Below are positions 1 through 11,600 of a stretch of DNA of 64,000 nt, piece after piece. A program made the position numbers and the translations under genes. A model generated the notes under the pieces. It searched no databases. It was not told the origin of the DNA and saw only the letters and a list, made by a program, of their open reading frames with translations. Origin of the DNA: Chiridota heheva (lineage: Eukaryota > Echinodermata > Holothuroidea > Apodida > Chiridotidae); NCBI GenBank assembly GCA_020152595.1, contig JAIGNY010001718.1, positions 124,001-188,000 of the forward strand. The letters run 5' to 3'. The first letter of the stretch is position 1; the number at the start of each line of letters is the position of its first letter.

Positions 1-290
1 GAAGGAACATTCGTCTAAAAAAGCTATACAAAATCAATAACTTTCTTGTCGCCATTGATAATGATAACCTGATCCCAAATGCAAGAATTAATACAAGAAA
101 TAACCATGATCTGAATTTCCACGTTCCTTATGCTAAAAAGAATGTTTATAAATACTCCTTCTTTCCTCAAACACTAAAAGTTTGGAATGTTTACCATCGG
201 ACATTGTACATGCACCAAGTCTAAACTGTTTCAAACTAAACTCGCTAAGCTTGTTAATTGATTTATTATTACTATTTTTTTTTTTTCTCA
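1..290 (+). mobile_element. 3' end of a CR1/Jockey-group LINE (fragment)
   Basis: A decayed reading frame near the left edge reads RNIRLKKLYKINNFLVAID and then, around 140-200, KYSFFPQTLKVWNV followed by a poorly kept LP..I..A.SL..FK pattern. The SFFP.T...WN block followed by a short basic tail is the usual C-terminus of the reverse transcriptase ORF in CR1/Jockey-group LINEs. A short T-rich stretch follows. The rest of the element lies beyond the left edge or was lost to 5' truncation. The clade assignment is inferred from this motif only. Confidence 0.55.
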
Positions 291-860
291 TACTTTTGCT
301 ACACTCGGTTGGTGTTCATGTCCTCTAGAAGGATTTTTGCCAACTTAACCTATTCAGATTCAGATCCATCTTCTGCACACATCATTCAAACAATGCTAAT
401 TAGTAAGTGGTAGTCACATGCATCATCACTGATCTTCGAGGTCGGGAATCCGCTATTTCATCATTATGATAAGAAAACGTTATGGGTATATGCGATCAGT
501 CAGTTAAGTGTACGATGGAGATGCTGCAAGTTGCAGTAATTCTTTACTTTTCTGGCAGTCGGATGTTTAATTAATTTTGCAGCTTATGTTTCAATTAGGC
601 TAGTCAACTTCGCTGTACTTGTATTTCAAACCTGATCCTCAGGTTTCTCTTACCAACCTCACACAAGTCAACTATGACCCATACATAAACAATGGAAATT
701 TGACTCACTATTGATATAACGTTTGCTGCTCCGAATTTTGTGCGTTGTTTCTATTTAGGCAATGTCTTTAAAAATTAAACTTTTGAAGCCATCAAATTTT
801 CTAGTAACATCTTTCTATACAAATGGGTCAATTTTCTACAGAAATGTACCTAATCTTTTA
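291..860. other. stretch without recognised features
   Basis: AT-rich sequence between two LINE 3' fragments. I see no coding, RNA-gene or repeat structure in it. Confidence 0.4.
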
Positions 861-1790
861 AACTCGTCTAAACAAGTGGTCTTGGATGGTCAAGAATAAT
901 CTCATGATCAATGACTCCAAGACTGAATTTCTTCTAATTGGCACTCGTCAGCAATTAGCTTAAGCTGGGGTCTAATCCATCAAAGTTGGTGATGCTGAAA
1001 TTAAACCATCAGTTAGTGTAAAAAATTTGGGTGTTTATTTGAACAATCACATGTCTATGAATATTTATATTAGGAAAGTTTGTTCCAAAGCTAATCACGG
1101 TCTTTATAACATTCGTCAGATTGCCAAATATCTTAATGTAGATTCCATGAAAACATTTATTAATGCTTTTGTTATAAGTCACATTGATTATTGTGATTCA
1201 CTTCTTGTTGGACTACCTGATTATCAACTTTACAGAATTCAAAGAATACTTAATGGTGCTGCTTGGTTGATTTTCAGACTACCAAAATTTTCTCACATTA
1301 ATGCTGTTTTGAAGTCCCTTCACTGGTTACCAGTCAAACAAAGAATTGATTATAAAATTATTTTACAAGTTTTCAAGTGCATTTAAGGCCTTGCTCCAAA
1401 TTATTGATGTGAAATGGTAGTCAGAAAACCATCCCGCTATGACTTTCGTTTCAAGTCCCTATTTGTTCCCCGTATTAAGCATAAAACTCCTGGCAAAAGG
1501 GCCTTTGCTTACAAAGGTCCTTGGTTGTGGAATTCACTCCCAACTAAACTCAAATGTATTGATAATGTATCCCTGACCTCCTTCAAAACTGAGCTTATAA
1601 CTTTTTTGTTTAAAAAGACATTAATCTAATGTGCAGCTTGATCCATTGTATTTCTATTTATGTTATCATTTCTGTATTCTTATTTTTGTTTTCGTATCTA
1701 ATTTGCTTGTATGTAAAGCGCTTTTGAATGTTTTTACAAAATTAGCACTATATAAATTTATGTATTATTATTATTATTATTCTACCACAA
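860..1790 (+). mobile_element. L2/CR1-like LINE 3' fragment
   Basis: The C-terminal third of a reverse transcriptase ORF is readable in pieces. It shows NDSKTEFLLIG (about 910-945), then VKNLGVYLNNHMSMN..I..VC.KA (1015-1095), SHIDYCDSLLVGLP (1180-1221), LHWLPVKQRIDYK (1318-1356) and, near 1500-1560, PWLWNSLPTKLK. This order (LGV, DYCNSLL.GLP, LHWLPV..RI, WNSLP) is the standard C-terminal series of L2/CR1-group LINEs. The 3' end has a TGTAAAGCGC-like block at about 1713 and a short (ATT)n tail ending near 1780, also typical of L2-like elements. Stops and frame changes show it is dead. Confidence 0.75.
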
Positions 1791-2285
1791 ATTTTAATTT
1801 TTAAATACCATTCACAGAGCTGTGTCAAAGGTTATGAATGTATAATTAGGCCAGTTCTTATATTATCGAGCTGATTTTAATATGTTGTTCAGGGCACTAC
1901 TTCTTGCTAAATATCAGTTATGTGTGTATAATTTGCATTTCACACAATGCTGACAATGATATGGTGTCTAGGTCTCTTTTTTTAAGAAGGAAATGGGACA
2001 AAGGTTTTGATTGTTCTGTTTATTATTATAATCTATATTATAATTAGGAATGACTAAGAATTATTATTGTGTATGTGTATTTTTATCTTAAAGGAAAGGA
2101 AAGAAGTACTATTTATTTTTGATTTCTTTAATTCTATTTATTTATTTTTGTGGGGGAGAAGGGGGAGGGGTATATTTTCTTTTCTCTTTTATTTCATTTT
2201 TTTGTATTTAACAAGAGAAAAGGAATAAAGCAATTGTAATTTTGGTAGGAAGTTTTAAGTGATTATCAATATTTTGATGAATTTT
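1791..2285. other. AT-rich stretch without recognised features
   Basis: T-rich and A-rich runs, including a G-rich interruption near 2150-2170. No gene or repeat was recognised. Confidence 0.35.
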
Positions 2286-2609
2286 TTTACAGCAATGGTT
2301 TGAATTAGGCGGCAATCCTGGCAAGGCAAAGCAAATGCTCTTGCCGAATCCAGTAGGCAGAACTGCAAAAGCATTTCTTCTGTTCATTACAGAGGAAAGT
2401 ACTTCAATTTGTTTCTTTTTTAAATCAAAATTTAACTGATGTCTGTTCTTTATTTTGTTAAAAGTATCTTTAATCGTTTTGTCCGTGAAATCCATTTTGA
2501 AGCAAACGTCACAACTATTGATAATATACACATACCATTTTAATTTTGTCCCAAAGTATAGTGGAAATGTAGTCACTAATCGTGATTGTTTTAAAGAATA
2601 TTCACACAA
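2286..2609 (-). pseudogene. RecQ-like DNA helicase N-terminal fragment
   Basis: On the minus strand an open stretch contains, starting from an internal Met at 2493-2495, MDFTDKTIKDTFNKI and then LKKKQIEVL..VMNRRNAFAVLPTGFGKSICFALPGL. The segment LPTGFGKS is a Walker A (motif I) with the spacing and flanks of RecQ/Bloom-type helicases, and KKKQIEVL upstream resembles their Q-containing motif 0. After ALPGL the frame drifts into non-helicase sequence with no clear splice donor. No later helicase motif (DEAH, SAT) was found nearby on this strand. It is most likely a decayed or truncated copy; a single exon of a live gene is less likely. Family assignment is good for the 40 or so residues seen; function is unsupported. 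Confidence 0.55.
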
Positions 2610-2990
2610 AATTTATTCAACCATCATCACGAGGAATTTGGGGGCCATAGTGATGCCTGGAAAATTTAGATCTCCAAAAAAGAGATAGAATTATACTCAG
2701 TTTTGTGATGAACACTCATAATTCTATTTTTTTAAACCCATTCACACTCAATTCATATACAGTACCATAAACATATAACAAAGAGTTCATAAGTTGTTTT
2801 GAAAAAACTAATTAAAATCAATGACGAATTACTGCTAAATCTTGTTTCCATCACACATTTGCAAGCCACTTGTACAGGAAACTTAAAACTGAAGAACATT
2901 TGATTTAATTGTCCCCCGTGTTAAAATTTCATTATAGAACTGAATTACTAATATAATGACTCACACTTTGAATATACATATATACAATCT
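2610..2990. other. stretch without recognised features
   Basis: AT-rich spacer between the helicase fragment and the SINE. Nothing recognised. Confidence 0.35.
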
Positions 2991-2991
2991 A

Positions 2992-3257
2992 CCTACTGTG
3001 GTGTAGCGGTTATCATACCTGTCTACAGACCACGAGGCCCCGGGTTCAATCCTGGGGTGGGTAGACACGCCAGTGCACCACAACTGGTTATCAAAGGCCG
3101 TGGACATTGACTTGGTTGTCGATGTTATGTCTGTCCGTACGTCGTACCTGTGTTTCGTCGATTAAGCGTTTCGTGATAGCATTTGTACTATCATAACCGA
3201 ATACGCAGGCGACGACCCCGTTATTGTAATTGTGTGTTCAACTCTCTCTCTCTCTCA
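2992..3257 (+). mobile_element. tRNA-derived SINE with (TC)n tail
   Basis: The 5' part looks like a tRNA. It has an A-box-like GTGTAGCGGTTATCA at 3001 onward and a B box GGTTCAATCC at 3043-3052, about 40 bases apart, flanked by the CCCCGG...CCTGGGG T-arm. A roughly 190-base unrelated body follows, ending in (TC)n at about 3243-3256. No CCA-competent acceptor stem closes, and the body is continuous, so this is a SINE and not a tRNA gene. The head resembles a Val/Glu/Asp-type tRNA, but the parent tRNA cannot be fixed by eye. It would be transcribed by RNA polymerase III and mobilised by a partner LINE. Confidence 0.75.
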
Positions 3258-3855
3258 ATATACATATGCGCACAGTAAGTTGTGGCCAGTGTTTTGAATT
3301 TGACAGAACGGGATTGCAAACAAATTAATATTTTGTTGAAATGAAGATGACAGATTGGTAGAAATTGGTGAGAAATTGTTCAGAAAGTTTTTTATCTTCA
3401 TAAGGATACACTAGATATTGAATTTAGGAGTTTTTAAGGTACTGAATGTTATTTTTTTTTTAGCAGAAGCATCTCTTCCAGAGCTAGTGTACACAAAGTC
3501 AACAACCTAGTGGGCGAATGTAAAAACTCACGAAGATAAAAGTTGAGCCCAATAGGATGTGTTCAATAACTAAGTTTCAATTGTGATGGGCAAAATAATG
3601 TGCCAGAAATTGTATTTCAAAGGTGAAAAGAGGTTAGATGGTACACTTATAGAATATACAGATTCACTTCAAAGTATATCCCTGACTGCCAACAGCGAAG
3701 TCACACTCGATTGACCTCATTATCAATATCAAGCATGAATGTGCATCGTTTCTTAAAATTAGGTACTATAGTCATTGCGACTTTGCTGCCCAGCCAGGGA
3801 TATGCCATAGTTTGGACTTAAGGTAGTACTAAAGATAATTTATAAGATTACTCTA
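3258..3855. other. stretch without recognised features
   Basis: No coding or repeat structure seen beyond short A/T runs. Confidence 0.35.
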
Positions 3856-3857
3856 TA

Positions 3858-4790
3858 AGATTACTTTTCTTTTCTTAATCTTCATTAATGATATTGATGT
3901 TTCCCAGGATTTGCAAATTTGCTGATAACACTAAGCTGTACAGGATTGTTGATGTTGCTAGGGATTATTCACTGTTGCAGAATGATCTGGATAAGTTAGA
4001 TTTTGGTCCCAAACATGGCAGATGTCAATCAATGTGGATAAAAGCAAGTATTCATTTTGGTTAGAGCAATTTGGCTTTTGATGACTGCATAAATGGTTCA
4101 AATCTTAGTTGTGTTGATCAAGAAAGGGATCCAGGTGTTGTCATTACTAGCAATATTAAACCTTCTAAACAATGTGCTTTAGCAGCTGCAAGGGCAAATA
4201 GGATGCTTGATTTGATTAGAAGAAATTATTGTTTTCTTTGACAAAGTTTTTTTAAATTTGTATACACTGTAAGCAGTTAGTTAGGCCTCACCTTGAGTAT
4301 ACTATTCAGGCTTTAAGTACCTTTTATGAGAAGGATAAGTTCATTGTGAAGCAGGTTCAGCGAAGAGCCACTAGACTTATTTCCGAAGTTAGGAATTTTC
4401 TAATGAATGTAGGTTGCGAATTCTTGGTTTGATCACGCTTGAGTTGATAAGAGTACTTGGCGATATGATTCAGGTTTTTAAATTCCTATCTGGTAGTGAT
4501 GCTTTGACTTTCTGTTATTTTTTGCATGTTTCAGCTAATCCTCCTGTAACACACAGTAAAAGTTTGAGGTTGACCAAAGAGTTCTCAAGGATAGATATTC
4601 AGCATTTTCAGCTTTTTGCAAAGAGTCATTAAGTGAGTGGAATGGTTTGCCTGGGTGGGTGGTTAGCTTCAATTCTGTTCACAATTTCAAAGTCAACATT
4701 GATATAACTAATTTTTTTTTTTTTTATGGTGGTGTTAATTTGGGCTTTTTGTGGGGTGACTAACCCTTATTAGCCCGTTCATCTTGTTAT
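3858..4790 (+). mobile_element. CR1-like LINE fragment (RT palm to C-terminus)
   Basis: Readable blocks on the plus strand in order: FINDIDV (about 3880), KFADNTKLYRIV in place of FADDTKLY (about 3915-3950), LQNDLDKL, MSINVDKSK, ERDPGVVITSNIKPSKQC (about 4125-4170), AARANRMLDLIRRN, VRPHLEYTIQ (about 4285), VQRRATRLI (about 4355) and LRILGLITLELIR..GDMIQVFK (4415-4480). This series is characteristic of CR1-group reverse transcriptases. Several frame changes and stops are present, and the second Asp of the catalytic FADD is Asn, so the copy is inactive. It is strongly 5'-truncated. Confidence 0.75.
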
Positions 4791-5388
4791 GGTATGTTAC
4801 TCTATTCACTTCAGAAATTTGTGAGTTATTTTTAAAGTGAACCTGCATTTGATAGTTACTCTGGTTAAATTGCACAATGGATACAAGTAAATGAATAATT
4901 GCTTTGTAGTTTGCTTTTTCATGATTATCCTTCGTACTATTTTATTTCTTCCAAACTTTTAAATTGTGAACCTACAGAATTCTAGTTCTCTCAATATTCC
5001 CTTTACAAACATGCATGTGATTATCATATTCTGAATGTTCTTTGTGTCCCAAAAGGTTAAAATATTGTGTTAAACATTTAAATGAACTATCAAATATTTG
5101 TATGTAGATGTTTAATGGTTACATACTGACTTTAGGGTGTAGGCTGGAGGCACCCACCTTCACACATTAGAAAATGAAGATTAACATTAGAAGTGAAAAG
5201 GAAAGGCAACACATTTTATATAAACAATGCAGGGCAAGTCTTCTTTATGTCAATTCGAAGGCCTTTTCATTTATCTTCTACAGTTATTTTAATGTTTTTG
5301 GCTTGCCACTTAAATTATATATTATTTGAATATAAACATAGTTTATCTTTTTCAGGTGAAAAAAAACAGACATCTTCAAGTGACAGTC

Positions 5389-5562
5389 ATGAAGATCAAA
5401 AGATACAAAACGGCAAAGAGAAACATCAGCTTTTATATGAACAACTTTGGTTTCCGGCTTCCTCATCAGGTGCTGATTGATGGGACATTTACTAACAATG
5501 CTCTCATAAGCAAGTCAAATATCAAAGATCAGTTGCCAAAATATTTAGGTGGTGAAGTTCAG
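5389..5562 (+). CDS. UTP23: UTP23 coding exon 1
   Basis: 58 codons from ATG 5389-5391 to a CAG followed by donor GTGAGA at 5563. It starts MKIKRYKTAKRN and ends PKYLGGEVQ, matching the start of human UTP23 (MKITRQKHAKK...; PRYLMGETQ). The start is chosen because MKI(K/T)R is the conserved family N-terminus and is preceded by unrelated in-frame residues. DGTF, in the first PIN-like strand, is present at residues 31-34. A 3 x 14-bp direct repeat (GAAGGTTTTGTTCT) sits just inside the following intron at about 5588-5630. Confidence 0.88.
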
Positions 5563-8500
5563 GTGAGATCAAGACTGCAACTGTTTTGAAGGTTTTGTTC
5601 TGAAGGTTTTGTTCTGAAGGTTTTGTTCTGTACTTTAACCCTCAAACACCTGAGCCTCCCATTTAGAATCTGTATTTTGGGAAAATTTTTTATATGATGC
5701 TTCTTCAGCATTTTCCGATCCTTTATTTTCATTACAAGTAATGTGTTAATGAAAGATGTTACTTTGATCTTCACAATGGCCCACAAAATTTTACACTGGA
5801 GTATGCAAATTTATGCAAATTAGCTCATTTAATATTAATGAAAAGTGAACAAAACTGCTTAATTTTGTGTTAATGTACTTTCTGTGGTGAGCAGTTGTGG
5901 CATTTTGGATAGAATTGATAAAATATTGATAAATTTTTTTTTCTCAATGATACCACTCAAGATTTTTTGGAAATAGGAACAATTAGAATATATAAATTAG
6001 TTCATAATGTCACATTTTGACCTATATATGATCCATTGTTATTAATTTTTACAAAATTGTGGGAAAGCTTTAACCTGAAAATGAAGTTGTCTTGTTTGTA
6101 GGCTGTTGAAAATGTTGAAAATCAATTGTATGATATCCATAAGGTTGTTTATTATATTTTGCATTTTAATTAGTATTCAAAATACCTCAAAATAAGGAAT
6201 GAAATAAGATATGAGAATGATTTCATGGTTGGGAAAATGCAAATATCAACCCAACTTTTACTCATTTTCTTATAGAAAGAAGTTTTATGACCGAGATAAA
6301 CTTTTCATTCTAAAAAGTACATATAATCTCACCCAAGATGGTCAATTTATTTGTAAAATAAGTAAATATACTCCTATTATTTACTGTACAAATGTTTGAA
6401 ATGCTGTGTATGGTCATGATTTTGCACAACATGTATTGGGGATTTACACATATTAGTCAACAGGCCTGAAAATTTTTTTTTAAAATGTACTGATTTACCT
6501 TTACTTGAGACTGCCTCCTTCAGTGTTCACCTCTTTCAAACTATTTTATCATAAATCCTACATGTAGATCTTCAATTACGTTTTTTTACACACAGCTTTT
6601 AGTAAAAAAATGTGTCTTTACAAGTTACAGTAAAGTCTTTCCGTTCAAAAAGTTGCAATGGTATTTTCTTTTTTTTTTGTGAGGGAGCTATGCATCAACA
6701 TAGTAACTCATTTGAAATAGCTTCAAGGTCTATAAGATGACTTAAAAAATATTCCGTTCTGATTTTCCATTCAAGAATTAGATTTGTTTTAAAATATTGC
6801 TTCAAAATGGACCAAAAATGGTAAATAACAGTGTAAAATACCCAATTTTAAATTTGAGATAGGTTTTGGCAAAATTTAATTACAATTACAGTATTTAATA
6901 TTCATGCATGACTTTCACCCAAAATAAAGTTAAAACTTTTTTAGGTTTGATAAAAATTTATTTAAAAAAATTAATAAGTATTTAAGATATCCTGAATATT
7001 GATCAATTTTTAGGAAATTTTGGTGAAAATTACTCATGTTTGGCTCTATTTTACTCTGAAAATCTTAATATAGGAGTTACTCCTATGACATCACAATTAA
7101 AATGGCCAAATTGTATCAGACAAGTTACTCTCTTCAGCCAGCTGTAAAAGTTAGTCTAGTCATAATAAAGCATGTTAGGACATGTTTAGAAAGTTTAGTT
7201 TTCCAATGATGCATATCACTTTGAAACAAAGCATTAGCATGTTTTTCTCTGATTTTCAAGTTTCTTACAACAAACTGTGCCCTGCATGAAGTCCAGTCAC
7301 TGAGCAAGGATCTGTATGGTGCTTACGTCATACTGAAGAGGTACAAGGTGAGACACTGTGGGCATGAACAAAGTCCAGTTTCAGCTGCCAACTGCTTCAA
7401 AAGCCTTGTTGGGAAAGATAATAGTCACCGTTACTTCATTGCAACACAGGTAAGTTACTTTAAAGTCTTCTGTTGATTGGTTGATTTCTTTTCAGAGAGA
7501 TCTTTGAATTGTGAAAGTGTAATTCTGTAGATTTGGACAGAGTTTTCATAGTTTCCACGGATAAATATCATGGATTTACAATATTAAGTACTGTAGCTTC
7601 ATGATAAAAGTAATCACAGCTTGAGGCTAATAGTAGTAAATGTATTGTATGCGGTATTTTAGGAATAAGATGGTCAACTTTTTTGTTTGATATTCTGTTT
7701 TGACTAATATTGTCTTTTTCAGATATTTGCAAAGATTAAAAAATAAATTAGAAATAGCAAGAGAAGATTAAATGGGTGGTTTTTATTAACCCTTTGGATA
7801 AAAGTTGCCTCCCTGGCATCAGAAATTCACATTTTTACCTTAAAAGTAAAAAATCATTTAACTAACAATGTTCAACTTATTTGATACAAATACAAACATT
7901 AAGACCTCATGTTAGCTCCCAATTATATGTTCTTACTTGAATCAAGAAATCCTGATTTAATTCTTGTGTTCCCTGTTGCTGCAGGGATTGACCAATTTCT
8001 TGCCTAGTTTCTCGGAACAACCAAATATACTTTTTAGGGTTGGTATCAGACAACCCTCTTTGTAGAATGTCTTCTTAACTATACACTAACATTTATATTT
8101 TCTTTACCCAATATTCTTTCCTACTGGACAACCTTTATTGTAGAATCCATTGCTTAGCTCTTAGGTTAGTTTGTCAAACCTTGCAAAGTTGTTGAAGTAT
8201 CTTATGGGATTATTTTTGGTTTATTTTTCTTCCACAGGATCCAGATTTAAATCATGAAGTTAGTAAGATTCCAGGCACCCCAGTGCTCTACATTCACACA
8301 AATGCAATAGTCCTTGAGAAACCTTCCCAAGCATCTGTTCAAAAAGCTAAATTGTTAACCACAAACATAACCCAGCTGTCCTCCTTGAGCAAGAAACACT
8401 GCAGAAACTGAAAGGAACCCAAAACAATGAAGGCTTAGAAACTAAGAAGAAAAAAAAGAGAAGGAAGGGGCCAAATCCACTATCCTGCAAGAAGAAGGTG

Positions 8501-8620
8501 GTGAAGGGGCAATCAGGGGGTCAAGGAGATGCAGGTGTTGGAAAGAAGAGGAAACGAAGGAGAAGGCTTAAAGATTGCAGAGCATGTTGTACAAGAACTG
8601 TCAATGCAAAAGGGTGTTAG
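5389..8620 (+). CDS. UTP23: UTP23, SSU processome PIN-domain protein (three coding exons)
   Basis: UTP23 is a nucleolar PIN-like-fold, zinc-finger protein of the small-subunit processome needed for early 18S rRNA maturation. Joining the three exons gives an N-terminus MKIKRYKTAKRN with DGTF and LPKYLGGEVQ, a middle KDLYGAYVI and IATQ, and a C-terminal KGPNPLSCKKK block, all in the order of animal UTP23. All introns are phase 0 with GT-AG borders. The family is about 250 residues; here exons 1-2 give 121 codons and exon 3 up to about 127 more. Exon 3 is not open in one frame (see its entry), so this copy carries a recent break, a haplotype error or an assembly error. An upstream TTCAG at 5351-5355 could be the acceptor of a 5'-UTR intron. 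No promoter motif is obvious. Confidence 0.85.
5563..7260 (+). other. UTP23 intron 1
   Basis: A 1,698-base phase-0 intron from GTGAGA to TTTTCAAG. It is AT-rich with the short 14-bp tandem repeat at its 5' end. No mobile element was recognised in it. Confidence 0.7.
7261..7449 (+). CDS. UTP23: UTP23 coding exon 2
   Basis: 63 codons between acceptor TTTTCAAG (ending 7260) and donor GTAAGT (7450). It encodes FLTTNCALHEVQSLSKDLYG...RYKVRHCGHE...SAANC...HRYFIATQ. SKDLYGA and YFIATQ align with GKDLYGAKL and YFVATQ of human UTP23. Cys/His residues in NCALHE, RHCGHE and AANC are consistent with the family's CCHC zinc finger, although the Cys of human QKCQVRNC is Tyr here. Which residues bind zinc is inference. 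Confidence 0.88.
7450..8237 (+). other. UTP23 intron 2
   Basis: A 788-base phase-0 intron, GTAAGT to CCACAG. No repeat recognised. Confidence 0.7.
8238..8620 (+). CDS. UTP23: UTP23 terminal exon with an internal frame break
   Basis: Acceptor CCACAG ends at 8237. The entering frame reads DPDLNHEVSKIPGTPVLYIHTNAIVLEKPS, matching human DQNLSVKVKKKPGVPLMFI..NTMVLDKPS, and stops at TGA 8409-8411 after 57 codons. A second frame, opened after TAA 8348-8350, reads LEQETLQKLKG...KKKKKRRKGPNPLSCKKK...GKKRKRRRR and ends at TAG 8618-8620. GPNPLSCKKK is a hallmark of the UTP23 C-terminus, so that frame was the real one. The shift must therefore lie between 8351 and 8408. Alternatives are an assembly or base-calling error, a polymorphic null allele, or an ancestral C-terminus now lost. 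The conserved tail argues that any loss is recent. Confidence 0.8.
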
Positions 8621-11600
8621 ATAACAAAAACTTTAAATTATGTTTTGAATTGTTTGCGATTCAGCTGTACAGATTCATAGCCAGTTTTTGTAAAGGGGTC
8701 TTCAATTTTTCTTCAAAAGCTCACGTTTGTTTGTTCCCAGTCTTGCTTATATTAATCATGTTCATATGAGGCAGAAAAGGGTGTATTGTTAAAGTGCTGC
8801 TCATTTAAAATCATAAACCTCCTTGGCTTCTATCTCATTTACAATATGTTTACCATTTTATAGGTGTTAAGTACAGGTATCAGTAGTATAACTTCAGACG
8901 AGATGATAACAGTTTGTGGGAAGGGAGGCACAATATCAGAAGGAAAGCAACAGAGAGGGGAGACTTGCATCGGGTGGGGCCAGGTTTAAAGAATTGTTTG
9001 TTTCAAGTAACCCATCTTGTTAGGTAAAAAAGTGGGTTGGTAGGTAGGAAAGCATTTTTTGTTCTGGCAAAGTTCAAGCTTTTTCGTACCTTTTTTACAC
9101 TAAATCGCTATCATTGCAGATAAAATACATGAAAATTAGGTTGAGTAGGTAGCAGTTTTGTTGAGAAGGTAAGGTGACTCCAAACAAATTTGTTTTTAAG
9201 GATGGCCTGGTAAAGAGGGATGAACTTCGTATTAGGAATGAAGAGTAAGGATCAGTAAAAAATGTACTAGGTAGGAAGATAGGGTGACAACAGGATAGGG
9301 GTTGTATTGCCTTTGGGCAAATGCACTGAGGAGCCTGTTGCAGCAGATTTTATGAATGACACCATGAATGACAAGAACTAGCTTTTACATGCAAACTGTG
9401 ACTGATTAATTGTTCTGGATTCCTTCAGAGTCATTCCATGCTTCTCCTTCATTTTAAGTCTGTACAATTCTGTGTCCGTCATGCAGAACTGGAGCTGTCT
9501 CGTTTTTTTAAAATAGCAGTCTCTCGTCAAATGAAATGCATTTTTAAGGTTTGGTATGTGGGAAAGAAGTGGGATAATTTTTCTATTTACCAGTGGCTCA
9601 AATATAAGCAGTTTTTAATTTACAGGTCTATGGACATGTAGCAACAACTTTCCATCTATTTACAGTTTATTACCATAATCCAAGTCCATTTTTCAAAAAT
9701 TGAAGTAGAAAATAAGAAAAAATTGATGAATTTTCAATCTGAAAAGCCAACAGTCGACTGCCCCCTATTGCACATTTAGTTTTGGTGATGTTTTACAGAT
9801 CTGTGCTCAGATCTGTCAGATTAAGTCTGCTACTGCGCATTATGCTATAGAATTTTCACATAACACATATTTAAGCTCAGAAACATAAGGCACCGACGAG
9901 GAGTCGGAAATTCATGGAAAAGAGATTAACAATGATTATTTCATAAGAAGAGGGTGAGATACAACCTTATCAGTTTGAGCCAGAGTTAAAAGAAAATGGG
10001 TCTTCCGTCATATCGAAACGGCAAGTAGAGCAAAAAGACTTGCCAACGCTTATTCAATACCGACTGGTATTTTCATAATGAAATAACTATCCTTATGAAG
10101 AATGGTCCATCAATCATTTATGGGTTTTGCACTAAGTTCTCCCAAGCACATAATGTATATTTTTATTTATGCTCTGCCAAGGACTAATCTGATTCGAATC
10201 ACTGAACAGCAGTTATGTAGCAAGCTACATAAGATGAATGACCTATTGTGTACAGTGTAACAGTAGCTGGTTGCTAACAAGTAAACTGTGAATAGACTAT
10301 GAAGATGTTTTCAGATAAGAAGGTATAGATTACTCCTGTGTTGTGTATGGTGTAACAATAGCTGGATGCTAGTCAATGAAGTGTGAAGAGTCTCTGGGGT
10401 TGGATGGTGTGGATTACGCCTGATTTTGAGAAAGTCGGGTTGGAGGGGTCTAAGGGCCAAATATTCTTAATGTTGGTAAAGGCGAAATTTTTCTCTTTGA
10501 AAATTTGGTAACTGGAAACAAGCTGTTAATCTGTAATTCAAGGTCCTTGTACATAACATCCTCATTGAAGTAATTTATAATTTGTAAGCTATTCTCATGA
10601 TTTTCTGTTTTTGCATAATTTTACCACAAAATCCAATAACTTAGATTTCATTTTGCAGCGAGCAATCGTATGATGAACGCTGGGTGGACGGCGGGCCAGT
10701 GCATGCATACAAATGCTCATATTCGTCGTTAGGCTATACTACTAACTTAGTAGTGTGTAAAGTAACTTGGTAATCGTATGGCTTAGGCTACATGAACATC
10801 AATGTCATCTTTTCTTCTCCTAGTTATGATTCAAACATGGAGGTACCACTACCTCCATGATTCAAACATCAACAGGTTGATGACTATATCAACGGTTTAG
10901 CTTCTGTGTATGAATGTTGTATGTTAAGGCATATTTAAGGGGAGACAAAAATTAAGCTCCATATAAAGCAAATTTGATAACTCTTTGCAAATATACTGGA
11001 AAAATCAGTGCTGCGGCATTTTGGTTTTACACAGACAAAGAGAATCCAATAAAAGCTTTCAAGTTTCGATCTCGAATTGTTGTAACGCAACATATAAGTT
11101 AGTCTGTACATCTACATAAATACAGACAGCACTGCAGTAGGCCTACACACTGTCTTGAAGAAACGCAAACATATGTATGCTGTCATATATTTTTTTTGTA
11201 TATGGGTAGAGGAACAATTTGACTCGCATTAGTATCGGAATGTCTAACCGGTAATATATCACAGTATTATAATGACTGAAGTTTTTAAACGTGAACATAC
11301 AGGCATTTTTAAGTGGTAATTATTGTGATTAATTTGGGTTTTCTCAAAACCGGTACAAATATTTGAAATGAATTTTATGTAAAAGTTGTTAAGATTTGAA
11401 TTCTTTAGCAGTCTATGGGCAATTTGCTACATGTCCCTAGACTTTTAAAGATTTTCTGTGCATTTATTACTTTATAAAATTAAAAGTATGAATTTGATTT
11501 TCAGCAAAATGAAGTTGAGGTTTAAAAATGGGAACTTTCTATTAATATTCGTCTCCCATTTTTAAAATGTATCTACTCAGAGGTTTTTGAACAAAGACTT

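Noticed and set aside
3001-3065. A tRNA gene
   Set aside because: A and B boxes are present but the acceptor stem does not close and a SINE body with a (TC)n tail follows directly.
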